Shown here: positions 51,818 to 60,765 of the stretch, one piece after another
Position numbering within the stretch: the first letter of the stretch is position 1
Layout of the letters: the number at the start of each line of letters is the position of its first letter
From: Solibacillus ferritrahens
GTDB taxonomy: Bacteria > Bacillota > Bacilli > Bacillales_A > Planococcaceae
Length of the DNA stretch: 64,000 bases
NCBI RefSeq assembly: GCF_037027585.1
Contig: NZ_JAXCLE010000007.1
Location: forward strand, 62,001 to 126,000
Reading direction: 5' to 3'
Translations under genes and position numbers: made by a program
The notes under the pieces: generated by a model
Seen by the model: the letters and a program-made list of their open reading frames with translations, nothing else
Told to the model about the DNA's origin: nothing
Databases searched by the model: none

Positions 51818-53089
51818 TTATGCTGAGGTTTTTTCGTTATCATCTTTTTTCAATACTGAACCATCATCCAAAATTAATTTTGGCTCTGCTTTATCGCGAA
51901 TTGTCTCTGCTGTGATGATACATTTTTTAATGTCTTCACGTGAAGGCAATTCAAACATAACGTCCAACATTGTTACTTCAATAATAGAACGAAGTCCACG
52001 AGCACCAGTTTTACGTTCGATCGCTAATTTTGCAATTTCAACAAGTGCCTCATCTTCAAACTCCAACTCAACATTATCCAGTTCTAACATTTTTTGATAT
52101 TGTTTTGCCAAAGCATTTTTAGGCTCTGTTAAAATTTGAACTAATGCATCAACATTTAACTGCTCTAACGTTGCCAATACTGGTAAACGACCAATAAATT
52201 CTGGAATTAGTCCAAATTTCAATAAGTCTTCCGGAATTAATTGAGACATAATAGAAGCATCTTCTTCAACAACGTTATTCATAGTTGAAGCAAATCCTAT
52301 TACTTTCTCACCTTGACGACGTTTAATAATCGTTTCGATTCCGTCAAATGCACCACCAACGATAAATAAAATGTTTGATGTATCAATTTGTAAAAACTCT
52401 TGGTGTGGATGCTTACGTCCACCTTGTGGAGGAACGCTAGCCACAGTACCTTCTAGAATTTTAAGTAGTGCCTGTTGTACACCTTCACCTGATACATCGC
52501 GAGTAATTGATGGATTTTCAGATTTACGAGCCACTTTATCAATCTCGTCAATATAAATAATCCCTTTTTCGGCACGTTCAATATCGTAATCCGCAGCTTG
52601 GATTAATTTTAAAAGAATATTTTCAACATCCTCACCAACATAACCCGCTTCAGTTAAGCTAGTTGCATCGGCAATGGCAAATGGTACATTTAAAATACGT
52701 GCCAATGTTTGAGCTAGTAATGTTTTACCGCTACCAGTTGGACCGATTAAAACAATATTTGATTTCGATAATTCAACATCGTCAATTTTCGAATTTGAAT
52801 TAATACGTTTATAGTGATTATAAACAGCAACTGCTAAAGCTTTTTTTGCCCGTTCTTGTCCGATAACATATTCGCCTAATATATTCAAAATATCTTTAGG
52901 CTTCGGAATATCTTTGAACTCAATTTCCTCTTCGATTCCTAGTTCTTCCACTACGATCTCTGAGCAGAGCTCGATACATTCGTCACAAATATATACTCCT
53001 GGTCCTGCAACCAGTTTACGAACTTGTTCTTGTGGCTTACCACAAAAAGAGCATTTTAAATTGCCTTTTTCATCATTAAATTTAAACAA
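51818..53089 (-). CDS. clpX: ATP-dependent Clp protease ATP-binding subunit ClpX
   Basis: ClpX unfolds substrates for ClpP. The 423-residue product has the N-terminal zinc domain with cysteines at 13, 16, 35 and 38 (CSFC...CDEC), Walker A IGPTGSGKT near residue 116, Walker B IIYIDEIDK, pore loop GYVGED and the IGF loop KVIGFAS that docks on ClpP. It has its own promoter at 53225-53253. Confidence 0.98.
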   Translation of the reverse strand: MFKFNDEKGNLKCSFCGKPQEQVRKLVAGPGVYICDECIELCSEIVVEELGIEEEIEFKDIPKPKDILNILGEYVIGQERAKKALAVAVYNHYKRINSNSKIDDVELSKSNIVLIGPTGSGKTLLAQTLARILNVPFAIADATSLTEAGYVGEDVENILLKLIQAADYDIERAEKGIIYIDEIDKVARKSENPSITRDVSGEGVQQALLKILEGTVASVPPQGGRKHPHQEFLQIDTSNILFIVGGAFDGIETIIKRRQGEKVIGFASTMNNVVEEDASIMSQLIPEDLLKFGLIPEFIGRLPVLATLEQLNVDALVQILTEPKNALAKQYQKMLELDNVELEFEDEALVEIAKLAIERKTGARGLRSIIEVTMLDVMFELPSREDIKKCIITAETIRDKAEPKLILDDGSVLKKDDNEKTSA

Positions 53090-53224
53090 TTTGGTTCACC
53101 CCTATTCAAGCAACAATCTTACAAGATTCTAGTTGTTTTATCAAATAAATTGATTGCATATTGTTACTGGCTTGATTTATGTCTTATGATTTTCGCGTTA
53201 GCGCATCAACATTCATTGGATTTT

Positions 53225-53253
53225 ATTGTAGCTTTTTCTCAACAAATATTCAA
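53225..53253 (-). promoter_or_regulatory. Sigma-A-type promoter of clpX
   Basis: On the minus strand TTGAAT (plus 53248-53253), 17-nt spacer, TACAAT (plus 53225-53230). The 5' UTR would be about 130 nt. The 400-bp gap between clpX and tig otherwise holds only the tig terminator and AT-rich sequence. Confidence 0.7.
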
Positions 53254-53312
53254 ATACCCTAACCATTATATGTATGTATTCAAATCACAAATAATTTATT
53301 TAAGTGATAAAA

Positions 53313-53339
53313 CAAGGCACGGAAAAAAACCGCACCTTG
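53313..53339 (-). terminator. Terminator after tig
   Basis: CAAGGCACGG (53313-53322) pairs with CCGCACCTTG (53330-53339), allowing G-T pairs on the minus strand, where TTTTATC follows. Confidence 0.72.
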
Positions 53340-53490
53340 TCAAAATTTTGATTTAATTTATTCATTACTAGTTATCTCATATATGAAAGACGGTAGCCCA
53401 GTGATTAAACTAATAATAATCGACAATGTTAATAGTTAGCCATGGTTATTATACAAAGTACGATTCAATAAATTATTTCAGTCAAATAAA

Positions 53491-54780
53491 TTAGTTAGTA
53501 ATTTTAGCGTTTTCTACAAGGAATTCAACTGTTTTTTGTGTACGGATGTCGTTCTCAAGAACTTTTGTTCCGCCTAAAGCAGTTAAGATTTGGTCATTTG
53601 ACATACCAAATTGTGCAGCCATTTTTTCAAGCTCAACATTGATGTCTTCTTCTGTTACTTCAATATTTTCTGCTTGACCAATTGCTTCTAACACTAATGT
53701 TACACGTACACGGTTTGCAGCTTCTTCAGCCATTTGAGTGCGTAATGCTTCTTCGTCTTGACCAGAGAATTGGTAGTATAAATCTAAGTTCATACCTTGC
53801 ATTTGTAAGCGTTGACCGAACTCTTGTACCATACGGTCTACTTCTGTGTTGATCATACCTTGTGGAATTTCAACTTCTGCATTAGCAGCTGCTTTTTCTA
53901 CAAGTTCATCACGTAATGATGCTTCAGAATCAGCTTCTTTGTTAGCTAAAGTAGTTTCTTTTAATTTTGTACGTAAAGCTTCTACTGTTTCAACTTCTGG
54001 GTCCATTTCTTTTGCGAACTCATCTGTTAAGTCAGGTAATACTTTAGTTTTTACTTCTTTAACTGTTACTACGAATTTCGCTTCTTTACCAGCTAATTCA
54101 GCAGCATGGTACTCTTCAGGGAAAGTAACTACAACATCTTTAGTTTCGCCAGTTTTAGCGCCTACTAATTGCTCTTCGAAACCTGGAATGAATGAACCAG
54201 AACCGATTTCTAATGAGTAGTCCTCACCTTTACCGCCTTCGAATGCTTCTTCACCTACGAAACCTTCGAAATCGATAACAGCAGTATCACCTTCAACGAT
54301 TGCTTCATTTTCTTTAATTTCTAATTCAGCTTTTTTAGCTAATTGAGCGTCGATTAAAGATTGAACTTCTTCGTCAGTTACTTCTGTAGTTTGTTTAGTT
54401 ACTTCTAAACCTTTGTATTCGCCTAATTTTGGTTCTGGTTTCACAGTTACTGTAGCAGTGTAAGTGAAGTCAGCACCTTTAGCGAAGTTTTCTGTACCAG
54501 CGATTTCTGGGTAATCAACAGGTTCAATACCAGCTTCATCTAAAGCGACTGGGTATGAAGAATTGATAACGATTTCTAAAGCATCTTGGTAAAGAGCTTC
54601 TACACCGTACATTTTTTCGAATACATTACGAGGCATTTTCCCTTTACGGAAACCAGGTACGTTAATTTGTTTTACAACCTTTTTGAAAGCTTGGTCTAAA
54701 GCTTTATCTACTTCTGCAGCTTCTACAGTAACAGTTAATAAACCTTCGTTACCTTCTTGTTTTTCCCATTTTACTGACAT
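53491..54780 (-). CDS. tig: Trigger factor
   Basis: Trigger factor is the ribosome-bound chaperone and prolyl isomerase. From the ATG at 54780, which follows GGAGGTAAT, it has 429 residues. The ribosome-binding signature GFRKGKMPRNVFEKMYG is near residue 41, an FKBP-type domain occupies about residues 150-240 (GDTAVIDFEGFVGEEAFEGG), and a helical C-terminal domain follows. The frame is open 16 codons further upstream without a suitable ribosome site. Confidence 0.97.
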   Translation of the reverse strand: MSVKWEKQEGNEGLLTVTVEAAEVDKALDQAFKKVVKQINVPGFRKGKMPRNVFEKMYGVEALYQDALEIVINSSYPVALDEAGIEPVDYPEIAGTENFAKGADFTYTATVTVKPEPKLGEYKGLEVTKQTTEVTDEEVQSLIDAQLAKKAELEIKENEAIVEGDTAVIDFEGFVGEEAFEGGKGEDYSLEIGSGSFIPGFEEQLVGAKTGETKDVVVTFPEEYHAAELAGKEAKFVVTVKEVKTKVLPDLTDEFAKEMDPEVETVEALRTKLKETTLANKEADSEASLRDELVEKAAANAEVEIPQGMINTEVDRMVQEFGQRLQMQGMNLDLYYQFSGQDEEALRTQMAEEAANRVRVTLVLEAIGQAENIEVTEEDINVELEKMAAQFGMSNDQILTALGGTKVLENDIRTQKTVEFLVENAKITN

Positions 54781-54851
54781 ATATATTACCTCCAAAGTTA
54801 ACATTCGTTTGAATAAACAAACTGTCATATATATTGTTTGACAACCATTTT

Positions 54852-54879
54852 AGTATAACATAGATGAACAATGTTTCAA
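54852..54879 (-). promoter_or_regulatory. Sigma-A-type promoter of tig
   Basis: On the minus strand TTGAAA (plus 54874-54879), 16-nt spacer, TATACT (plus 54852-54857). Confidence 0.68.
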
Positions 54880-54888
54880 CTTTTTTCA

Positions 54889-55884
54889 CTACTCTTGTAA
54901 ATCTGATATTTTTTCTATCTTCTGTAAAAAATCAACTATTTCACTGTTTATTTTCACTATTTCCCCAAACATGGATTTAACAAATTCAATATAACTTAAC
55001 GCGATATCTTCACTTCTGAAAATTGCCCATTCAAATGGATAAAGGACAATTGCATGCTTTGCCATTAAATGTTGAGCAAACTCTAATGTAGAGGGCTCTT
55101 GTACAAGTTTTTCCGATATAATGGTCGCAATTTCCTCATATTGGGGCATTTTGGTTGGTAACGGTAATTGAGCTGGATTGACTTGCTTTGTCATGTCAAA
55201 TTTAGCTATATTCAAGTCCAAGTTGACTTCCTGCTCTACTAATAATATAAGCAGCAAACTTTGAATAAATGGGTGCACATCTTCTGTCTCAATAACGGCT
55301 TTAATTTCTTTTACATATGGGCGGATATTTTTTTCAGGTAGTTCATTAATTATCATTAGCTGTTCTTGTACAGATAACTTTAGAAGTTCACTTGCGATAA
55401 TTTCAAAATCCCCATCATCATCGTTTACAGGTGATGATTGCAACTGTGATCCCTGATTTTCGGCAATATGCGCATTTAAGTTTTTTAGTCGTTCAAACTT
55501 TTCGATTTCATGCTCAGGTATTAATTCTTCATCAAATAATGACTCTATAATTTTTTCCACTTGTTTAAATTGACGTAATTGCATGCAAATCGTTAAGTAA
55601 AGTTCCATCACTTCAAAATACATACTTGGGCCAATTGCCAATAATTCTTCACATATTTGTTTTGCCCGCTCGAAATTTTTCACTTCATACAAAGAATAGG
55701 CAAAAATACTAAGTGATATTTCATCTCCTTCTCCTAATAGCAAGGCTTGCTCAAACATTTCGTTTGCTTCATTATAATGTAATGTCTCAGCTAATTTTTT
55801 TGCTTCATTAAATAGCCTGTCCACTGTGCCCGGAAATAAAATAACTTTCCTTTTATTTTTATTCTCTTTATTTTCATTCATCAT
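54889..55884 (-). CDS. TPR-repeat protein, YsoA-like
   Basis: The product (331 residues) has a basic N-terminus and tetratricopeptide-like helical pairs between about residues 25 and 130 (FNEAKKLAETLHYNEANEMFEQALLLG; SLYEVKNFERAKQICEELLAIG), followed by an acidic helical region without recognised domains. B. subtilis ysoA, also a TPR protein, lies in the same place before tig. Two adjacent ATGs (55884 and 55881) follow GGAGTG; the longer frame up to 55935 lacks a ribosome site. Its partners are unknown. Confidence 0.75.
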   Translation of the reverse strand: MMNENKENKNKRKVILFPGTVDRLFNEAKKLAETLHYNEANEMFEQALLLGEGDEISLSIFAYSLYEVKNFERAKQICEELLAIGPSMYFEVMELYLTICMQLRQFKQVEKIIESLFDEELIPEHEIEKFERLKNLNAHIAENQGSQLQSSPVNDDDGDFEIIASELLKLSVQEQLMIINELPEKNIRPYVKEIKAVIETEDVHPFIQSLLLILLVEQEVNLDLNIAKFDMTKQVNPAQLPLPTKMPQYEEIATIISEKLVQEPSTLEFAQHLMAKHAIVLYPFEWAIFRSEDIALSYIEFVKSMFGEIVKINSEIVDFLQKIEKISDLQE

Positions 55885-56141
55885 AATCACTCCATCGACG
55901 ACATAGGTACACCTTCGCATCCTTGTCAATTGCACTTATTTTAACTCCGTTGCCATATTCCAAAAATATGTTCACAAAATTTATACTTATATTAATTTAC
56001 AATACTTAAAAAAGTTATATACTAAGTACTAGTATTTTTGGAATTTTTGCTAATATAAAAACTTCTAATTCAATATTCCCATTATTCTTAGTAAATAATC
56101 GTAGTAAAATACATCTACTATTCATAAAAGGAGTGTCTATT

Positions 56142-56600
56142 ATGGTGGTACTTTCGGAAAATGTACTACTACAGTTTAAAAATCGGTTCGAAAAATCAAT
56201 GGAAAAGCTGCCGATTAGTGTAGTAAGTCTAAGTACAGCAATTGTAAACGATATAGAATACCCAGTAAAATTTGATTTCATAACGGAAACGATTGTAAAT
56301 TATAAAGGACAAATCGTGACGACAAATATAATTGAAATCGAAGGAACAATTCCGGGAACAATTAAAATCGGTTCCATCACGATTTTGCCTCAACATATAC
56401 ATCTTACATGTGAATATGAAATTTTAACAATTACAAATAATGAACTAAAAACATTAGTAACAAATGATAAGCCATTGTTATTATATAGTGATTGGCTATT
56501 AGATGCGATTGAAAATGAGATTTTAGTATTGGAAGTAAAAGCCGATAATGATCAATTGGTCGACTGGCCTGTGGGAATTAAAAACGCGTATTTTTTATAA
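56142..56600 (+). CDS. Hypothetical protein, beta-rich
   Basis: The 152-residue product starts at the ATG at 56142, 9 nt after AAAGGAG, and is followed by a good terminator. It has no signal peptide or membrane segment. It alternates hydrophobic and polar residues over long stretches (TIPGTIKIGSITILPQHIHL), suggesting beta structure, with a short N-terminal amphipathic helix. I recognise no family. Its position between a TPR gene and a proC homologue gives no functional hint. Confidence 0.65.
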   Translation: MVVLSENVLLQFKNRFEKSMEKLPISVVSLSTAIVNDIEYPVKFDFITETIVNYKGQIVTTNIIEIEGTIPGTIKIGSITILPQHIHLTCEYEILTITNNELKTLVTNDKPLLLYSDWLLDAIENEILVLEVKADNDQLVDWPVGIKNAYFL

Positions 56601-56619
56601 AATAATTAAGTACATAGCA

Positions 56620-56658
56620 TTCACCATCTTCCTTAAATAGAAAGATGGTGAATTTTTT
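56620..56658 (+). terminator. Terminator after the beta-rich hypothetical gene
   Basis: TTCACCATCTT (56620-56630) pairs with AAGATGGTGAA (56642-56652), followed by TTTTTT. Confidence 0.9.
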
Positions 56659-56757
56659 AATCTTTTAAGCTGATAATACGTTCTATTTGCATTGAAAATT
56701 CAGTGCTGTATACTAAGCGCTATGCACATTTTTAATGAATGAAAGTGGGATATATTT

Positions 56758-57567
56758 ATGAAATTCGGATTTATCGGCCTTGGAAACATGGCCAACGCGA
56801 TTATTAATGGAATGATTACAAGTCGACAATTTAATGCTACAGATGTATATGGGATTAATCGTAGCATCGAAAAAACAGAGGCACTCATCAGTCAATATGG
56901 GATTCAAACTGCAGATTCAATAGAGCAACTAATGTCACAAGTAGATGTCGTTATTATTGCAGTAAAACCTCAAATGTTTGATCAATTAATTCCATCAATT
57001 CAACAGCATTTAAAGAGCAATCATATTGTTATTTCGATTGCTGCCGGAAAATCACTTGACTATCTACATCGTGAGCTTGGGGCACAGACGCCTATTTTCC
57101 GTGTCATGCCTAATATAAATTCAACTATTGGCGCATCTACAAGCTGTTTTTCAACAATTGTAGGTAATGATGAACAAAAAGACATTGTTGAAAAGCTGTT
57201 TGCTACAGTAGGAACTATTGACGAGCTTCCTGAAGAATTATTTTCTATATTTACAACGATTGGTTGCGCCTCCCCCGCCTTTACTTATCTGTACATTGAT
57301 TCGTTGGCACGTGCTGCTGTTCGCGAAGGCATGCCTAAAGATATGGCGCTTAAAATTGCGGCAAGTTCTGTAATGGGTAGTGCGAAAATGGTATTACAGT
57401 CCGACTCACATCCTTGGGCATTAATCGACCAAGTTTGTTCACCTGGTGGAACGACGATACAAGGTGTCACATCCCTACAAGTTAACCATTTCGAAAGTAC
57501 AATCTACGATGCAGTTGATGCCGTTACAAACCGTGATACTCTTCTGCAAAAGCAAACATCAAAATAG
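56758..57567 (+). CDS. proC: Pyrroline-5-carboxylate reductase family protein
   Basis: This enzyme family reduces pyrroline-5-carboxylate to proline with NAD(P)H. The 269-residue product has the Rossmann motif GFIGLGNMANAI at residues 4-15, IIAVKPQMF, FRVMPNINSTIGAST and the C-terminal signature LIDQVCSPGGTTIQGV near residues 222-237. Bacillus genomes carry several paralogues (ProG, ProH, ProI, ComER), and which one this matches cannot be told from sequence reading alone. It has its own terminator. Confidence 0.88.
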   Translation: MKFGFIGLGNMANAIINGMITSRQFNATDVYGINRSIEKTEALISQYGIQTADSIEQLMSQVDVVIIAVKPQMFDQLIPSIQQHLKSNHIVISIAAGKSLDYLHRELGAQTPIFRVMPNINSTIGASTSCFSTIVGNDEQKDIVEKLFATVGTIDELPEELFSIFTTIGCASPAFTYLYIDSLARAAVREGMPKDMALKIAASSVMGSAKMVLQSDSHPWALIDQVCSPGGTTIQGVTSLQVNHFESTIYDAVDAVTNRDTLLQKQTSK

Positions 57568-57573
57568 GCTGTT

Positions 57574-57606
57574 ACCTAGTGAAATCAAATTTCACTAGGT
57601 TTTTTC
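57574..57606 (+). terminator. Terminator after the proC homologue
   Basis: ACCTAGTGAAA (57574-57584) pairs perfectly with TTTCACTAGGT (57590-57600), followed by TTTTTT. Confidence 0.92.
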
Positions 57607-57675
57607 ATCTTGCTTTACTTTTTTATCATAGTATAATTACCTTTATTTAGTGAAACATTCAAAAAGAGGTGTATC

Positions 57676-58149
57676 ATGACTTTAATCTTGCGAGTTTTGG
57701 CTATTATCCTATTCAGTTCTTTTTTCACCTCTTCTAGTGAAGCAATGACTGGTGAAAAAGGGCATGCACTTCAATTCCATTATGAAATAATCGAGCAAAA
57801 CGATAAAATAATTTGGAACATACAATATGAAGATCGGTTTTTGCAGATTAAAGAAAGCGAAAAATCGGCTGAATTATTGTTACAGTTCAGAAGCTTAATC
57901 GATCAGGCTACGAGCAACGTTCTTCCATTGACAATTTATAGTTGCTTTATAATCTTCACTCTCGTATTCGCAGTACTCTTTACATTTACTAAGCCAAAAC
58001 GCTTAAAACATCCACTCTTTTGGAGCAGCGTCATCATCTCTTGTATATTCCTGATCAAAAGTTATTCCTATTATGAAGTCCTTCAACATACCGAAGCTAA
58101 TCTACGCTATTATTACCTATTGCTTGAAGTTATTAATTCCCCCTATTAA
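57676..58149 (+). CDS. Membrane protein of unknown function
   Basis: The 157-residue product has a signal-type N-terminus (LILRVLAIILFSSFFTSSSEA), an external region of about 70 residues, and two membrane helices (about 84-108 and 116-132) joined by a short basic loop. The ATG at 57676 follows AGAGGTG, and a hairpin terminator lies right after the stop. I recognise no family. It is monocistronic, so its neighbours say little about its role. Confidence 0.68.
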   Translation: MTLILRVLAIILFSSFFTSSSEAMTGEKGHALQFHYEIIEQNDKIIWNIQYEDRFLQIKESEKSAELLLQFRSLIDQATSNVLPLTIYSCFIIFTLVFAVLFTFTKPKRLKHPLFWSSVIISCIFLIKSYSYYEVLQHTEANLRYYYLLLEVINSPY

Positions 58150-58179
58150 CATGTAAAACAACTATGTTTTGCATGTTTT
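58148..58179 (+). terminator. Terminator after the membrane protein gene
   Basis: AACATGTAAAAC (58148-58159) pairs with GTTTTGCATGTT (58166-58177), with one wobble, followed by a T-run. Confidence 0.75.
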
Positions 58180-58221
58180 TATAATTATCTCTAAAACTTG
58201 TAAAAAAATACGAGAACATAA

Positions 58222-58250
58222 TTGCTAAGTCACGTACTATTCTATATAAT
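58222..58250 (+). promoter_or_regulatory. Promoter of the carboxynorspermidine operon
   Basis: TTGCTA (58222-58227), a 17-nt spacer and a consensus TATAAT (58245-58250). The start would be near 58257, within the inverted repeat that follows. Confidence 0.75.
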
Positions 58251-58256
58251 CAATCT

Positions 58257-58273
58257 TGTTTCAAAATGAAACA
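58257..58273 (+). promoter_or_regulatory. Inverted repeat, candidate operator
   Basis: TGTTTCA-AAA-TGAAACA has perfect 7-bp arms and begins at the expected transcription start of the polyamine operon. A bound repressor would block initiation. The regulator is unknown. Confidence 0.6.
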
Positions 58274-58307
58274 CAATTAAATTATAGATTGGGAGCGTGA
58301 CAAGAAA

Positions 58308-59537
58308 TTGGGTAAAGCATTGATTATTGGAGCTGGCGGAGTAGCTAGCGTTGTCGTACATAAATGTGTACAAAACTCAGAAGTATTCGAAGAGATTATG
58401 ATCGCAAGTCGAACAAAGTCTAAATGTGATGCTTTAAAAGAAAAATTAGATGGTGGGAAAACGATTATCCATACAGCACAGGTGGATGCGGACAACACTG
58501 AGGAACTAATTGACCTAATCAATGGATTTAATCCAGATGTGGTGATTAATGTCGCTTTACCATATCAAGACTTAACTATTATGGATGCATGTTTAGCAAC
58601 AAAGACTCATTATGTAGATACAGCAAACTACGAGCCTTTAGATACTGCTAAATTCGAATATAAATGGCAATGGGCGTATAAAGAGCGTTTTGAAGAAGCA
58701 GGCATTACTGCGCTTCTAGGTTCAGGTTTTGACCCAGGTGTAACAGGCGTATTCACAGCGCATGCACAAAAGCATCATTTCGATGAAATTCATTACATCG
58801 ATATCGTTGATGCTAACGGTGGAGACCACGGACTTCCATTCGCAACAAACTTCAACCCGGAAATCAACATTCGTGAAATTACTGCGAACGGTCGTTTCTG
58901 GAAAGATGGCGAGTGGGTTGAAACAGAGCCTTTAGAATATAAAACAGTTTATAACTTACCGGAAATCGGGGAAAAAGATTGCTACCTTCTATACCATGAA
59001 GAATTAGAATCTTTAGCGAAAAACATTAAAGGTTTAAAACAAATCCGCTTCTGGATGACATTTGGCGAAAAATACTTAACACATTTAAACGTTCTAGAAA
59101 ATGTAGGTATGACTTCTATTGAGCCAATCGAATTCCAAGGACAAATGATTCAGCCAATCCAGTTTTTAAAAGCTGTTTTACCAGACCCAGCTACATTAGG
59201 TCCTCTTACAAAAGGTAAAACAAACATCGGCTGTATCGTTCGAGGTATTAAAGACGGTAAAGAGAAAACTTACTATGTATACAATGTATGTGATCACCAA
59301 GAATGCTACAGAGAAGTTGGTTCACAAGCGATTTCATACACAACTGGTGTACCAGCAATGATCGGTGCAATGCTTGTAATAAACGGCGAATGGCAAAAAC
59401 CAGGTGTTTGGAATGTAGAAGACTTCAATCCAGATCCATTCATGGACGCTTTAAACAAATGGGGCTTACCATGGCACGAAACTGAAAATCCTGAATTAAT
59501 CGACTTAGAATTCACTTCTAACGGAGTAACAAAATAA
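58308..59537 (+). CDS. Carboxynorspermidine/carboxyspermidine dehydrogenase
   Basis: This saccharopine-dehydrogenase-family enzyme condenses a diamine with aspartate-semialdehyde and reduces the product to carboxy(nor)spermidine. The 409-residue product starts with a Rossmann motif (IIGAGGVASVVVHKC), has NVALPYQDLTIMDACL, the GFDPGVTGVFTAHAQKHHFDEI block and VYNVCDHQECYREVGSQAISYTTG in the C-terminal domain. It starts with TTG, only weakly placed behind GGGAG 12 nt upstream. It is directly followed by its partner decarboxylase (TAATG overlap), which supports the pathway call. Confidence 0.9.
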   Translation: MGKALIIGAGGVASVVVHKCVQNSEVFEEIMIASRTKSKCDALKEKLDGGKTIIHTAQVDADNTEELIDLINGFNPDVVINVALPYQDLTIMDACLATKTHYVDTANYEPLDTAKFEYKWQWAYKERFEEAGITALLGSGFDPGVTGVFTAHAQKHHFDEIHYIDIVDANGGDHGLPFATNFNPEINIREITANGRFWKDGEWVETEPLEYKTVYNLPEIGEKDCYLLYHEELESLAKNIKGLKQIRFWMTFGEKYLTHLNVLENVGMTSIEPIEFQGQMIQPIQFLKAVLPDPATLGPLTKGKTNIGCIVRGIKDGKEKTYYVYNVCDHQECYREVGSQAISYTTGVPAMIGAMLVINGEWQKPGVWNVEDFNPDPFMDALNKWGLPWHETENPELIDLEFTSNGVTK

Positions 59538-60727
59538 TGGCTGATGTAAAAATGAAGAAGCCTATTATGGAGGAAGCTTTAGCGGAAGAAACGGGCATCG
59601 ATTGGTCACAGGCACCGTCTCCGGCATTCGTAGTTGACGAGCGATTACTTGAGCGCAATTTAAAACTGTTAAAATCCGTACAAGATCGTACGAATTGCGA
59701 TATTTTACTTGCACTTAAAGGGTTTTCAATGTGGTCAACATTTCCAATGGCGCGCAATTATTTAGCAGGCATTACGTCTTCTTCATTATTCGAAGCACGT
59801 CTTGGCTATGAAGAATTCGGTAAGGAAGTACACGCTTACGCCCCTGCTTATGCAGAACATGAAATTGATGAATATTTAACATATGTCGACCATATTGTAT
59901 TTAACTCTTTTGATCAGTTAAACAAATATAAAGACAAAGTGTTAAATCACGAGAAAAATATTTCAATCGGCTTACGTGTAAACCCGGGCTATTCAGAGGT
60001 GGAAACACCACTATATGATCCATGCTATATTAATTCACGTTTAGGTATCCCGTTCGAATCATTTAAGCCAGATGAGCTTGACGGTGTAGAAGGTATTCAT
60101 TTCCACGCTATGTGCGAACAAGGTGCAGAAGTACTGGAACGTATTTTAGTTCATTTTGAAGAAAAATACGGAAAGTACTTACATCAGATGAAATGGATTA
60201 ACTTCGGTGGCGGACATCATATTACGAAACCTGGTTATAACGTAGAACTATTAGTGTCATTAATCAATCGTATTCAAGAAACATATGACGTGAAAGTAAT
60301 TTTAGAGCCAGGCGAAGCAATTGCACTGAATACAGGTTATTTAGTAGCAACAGTACTTGATATCGTTCATAACGGTATGGAGCTGGCAATTGTAGACTCT
60401 TCTGCCACTTGTCATATGCCGGATACACTTGAAATGCCATACCGTGCACACATTATCGGTTCTGGTCAGCCAAGTGAAAAGGCATATACGTACCGTTTAG
60501 GTGGGATGACGTGCTTAGCCGGCGATATTATTGGGGATTACTCTTTCGATGAGCCACTTCAGGCAGGCGACAAAATCGTCTTTACTGACATGGCCCATTA
60601 TACAATGGTAAAAACGCATATGTTCAACGGTGTGAACTTGCCGAGTATTTGCACGTACAATGATGAACAAGGAATTAAAGTCATTCGTTCATTCCAGTTT
60701 GAAGATTATAAAGGTCGTTTATCATAA
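59537..60727 (+). CDS. nspC: Carboxynorspermidine decarboxylase
   Basis: This PLP enzyme of the alanine-racemase-fold decarboxylases converts carboxynorspermidine (or carboxyspermidine) to the polyamine. The 396-residue product has the PLP lysine in LALKGFSMW near residue 60, the SSSLFEARLG turn, GLRVNPG, EGIHFHAMCEQ, NFGGGHH, EPGEAI, and the C-terminal active-site SSATCHMPD. All these fit NspC rather than lysA. It is coupled to the dehydrogenase by a 1-bp overlap and ends at a strong terminator. Confidence 0.92.
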   Translation: MADVKMKKPIMEEALAEETGIDWSQAPSPAFVVDERLLERNLKLLKSVQDRTNCDILLALKGFSMWSTFPMARNYLAGITSSSLFEARLGYEEFGKEVHAYAPAYAEHEIDEYLTYVDHIVFNSFDQLNKYKDKVLNHEKNISIGLRVNPGYSEVETPLYDPCYINSRLGIPFESFKPDELDGVEGIHFHAMCEQGAEVLERILVHFEEKYGKYLHQMKWINFGGGHHITKPGYNVELLVSLINRIQETYDVKVILEPGEAIALNTGYLVATVLDIVHNGMELAIVDSSATCHMPDTLEMPYRAHIIGSGQPSEKAYTYRLGGMTCLAGDIIGDYSFDEPLQAGDKIVFTDMAHYTMVKTHMFNGVNLPSICTYNDEQGIKVIRSFQFEDYKGRLS

Positions 60728-60728
60728 G

Positions 60729-60763
60729 AAAAAGCAGAAACGTTTTATCACGTTTCTGCTTTT
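60729..60763. terminator. Bidirectional terminator between nspC and the ECF operon
   Basis: AAAAGCAGAAACG (60730-60742) pairs perfectly with CGTTTCTGCTTTT (60751-60763), with A/T tracts on both sides. Confidence 0.92.
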
Positions 60764-60765
60764 CT

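Noticed and set aside
53846..54220. 124-codon plus-strand ORF within tig
   Set aside because: Ser/Thr-rich antisense shadow of a Glu/Ala-rich conserved gene.
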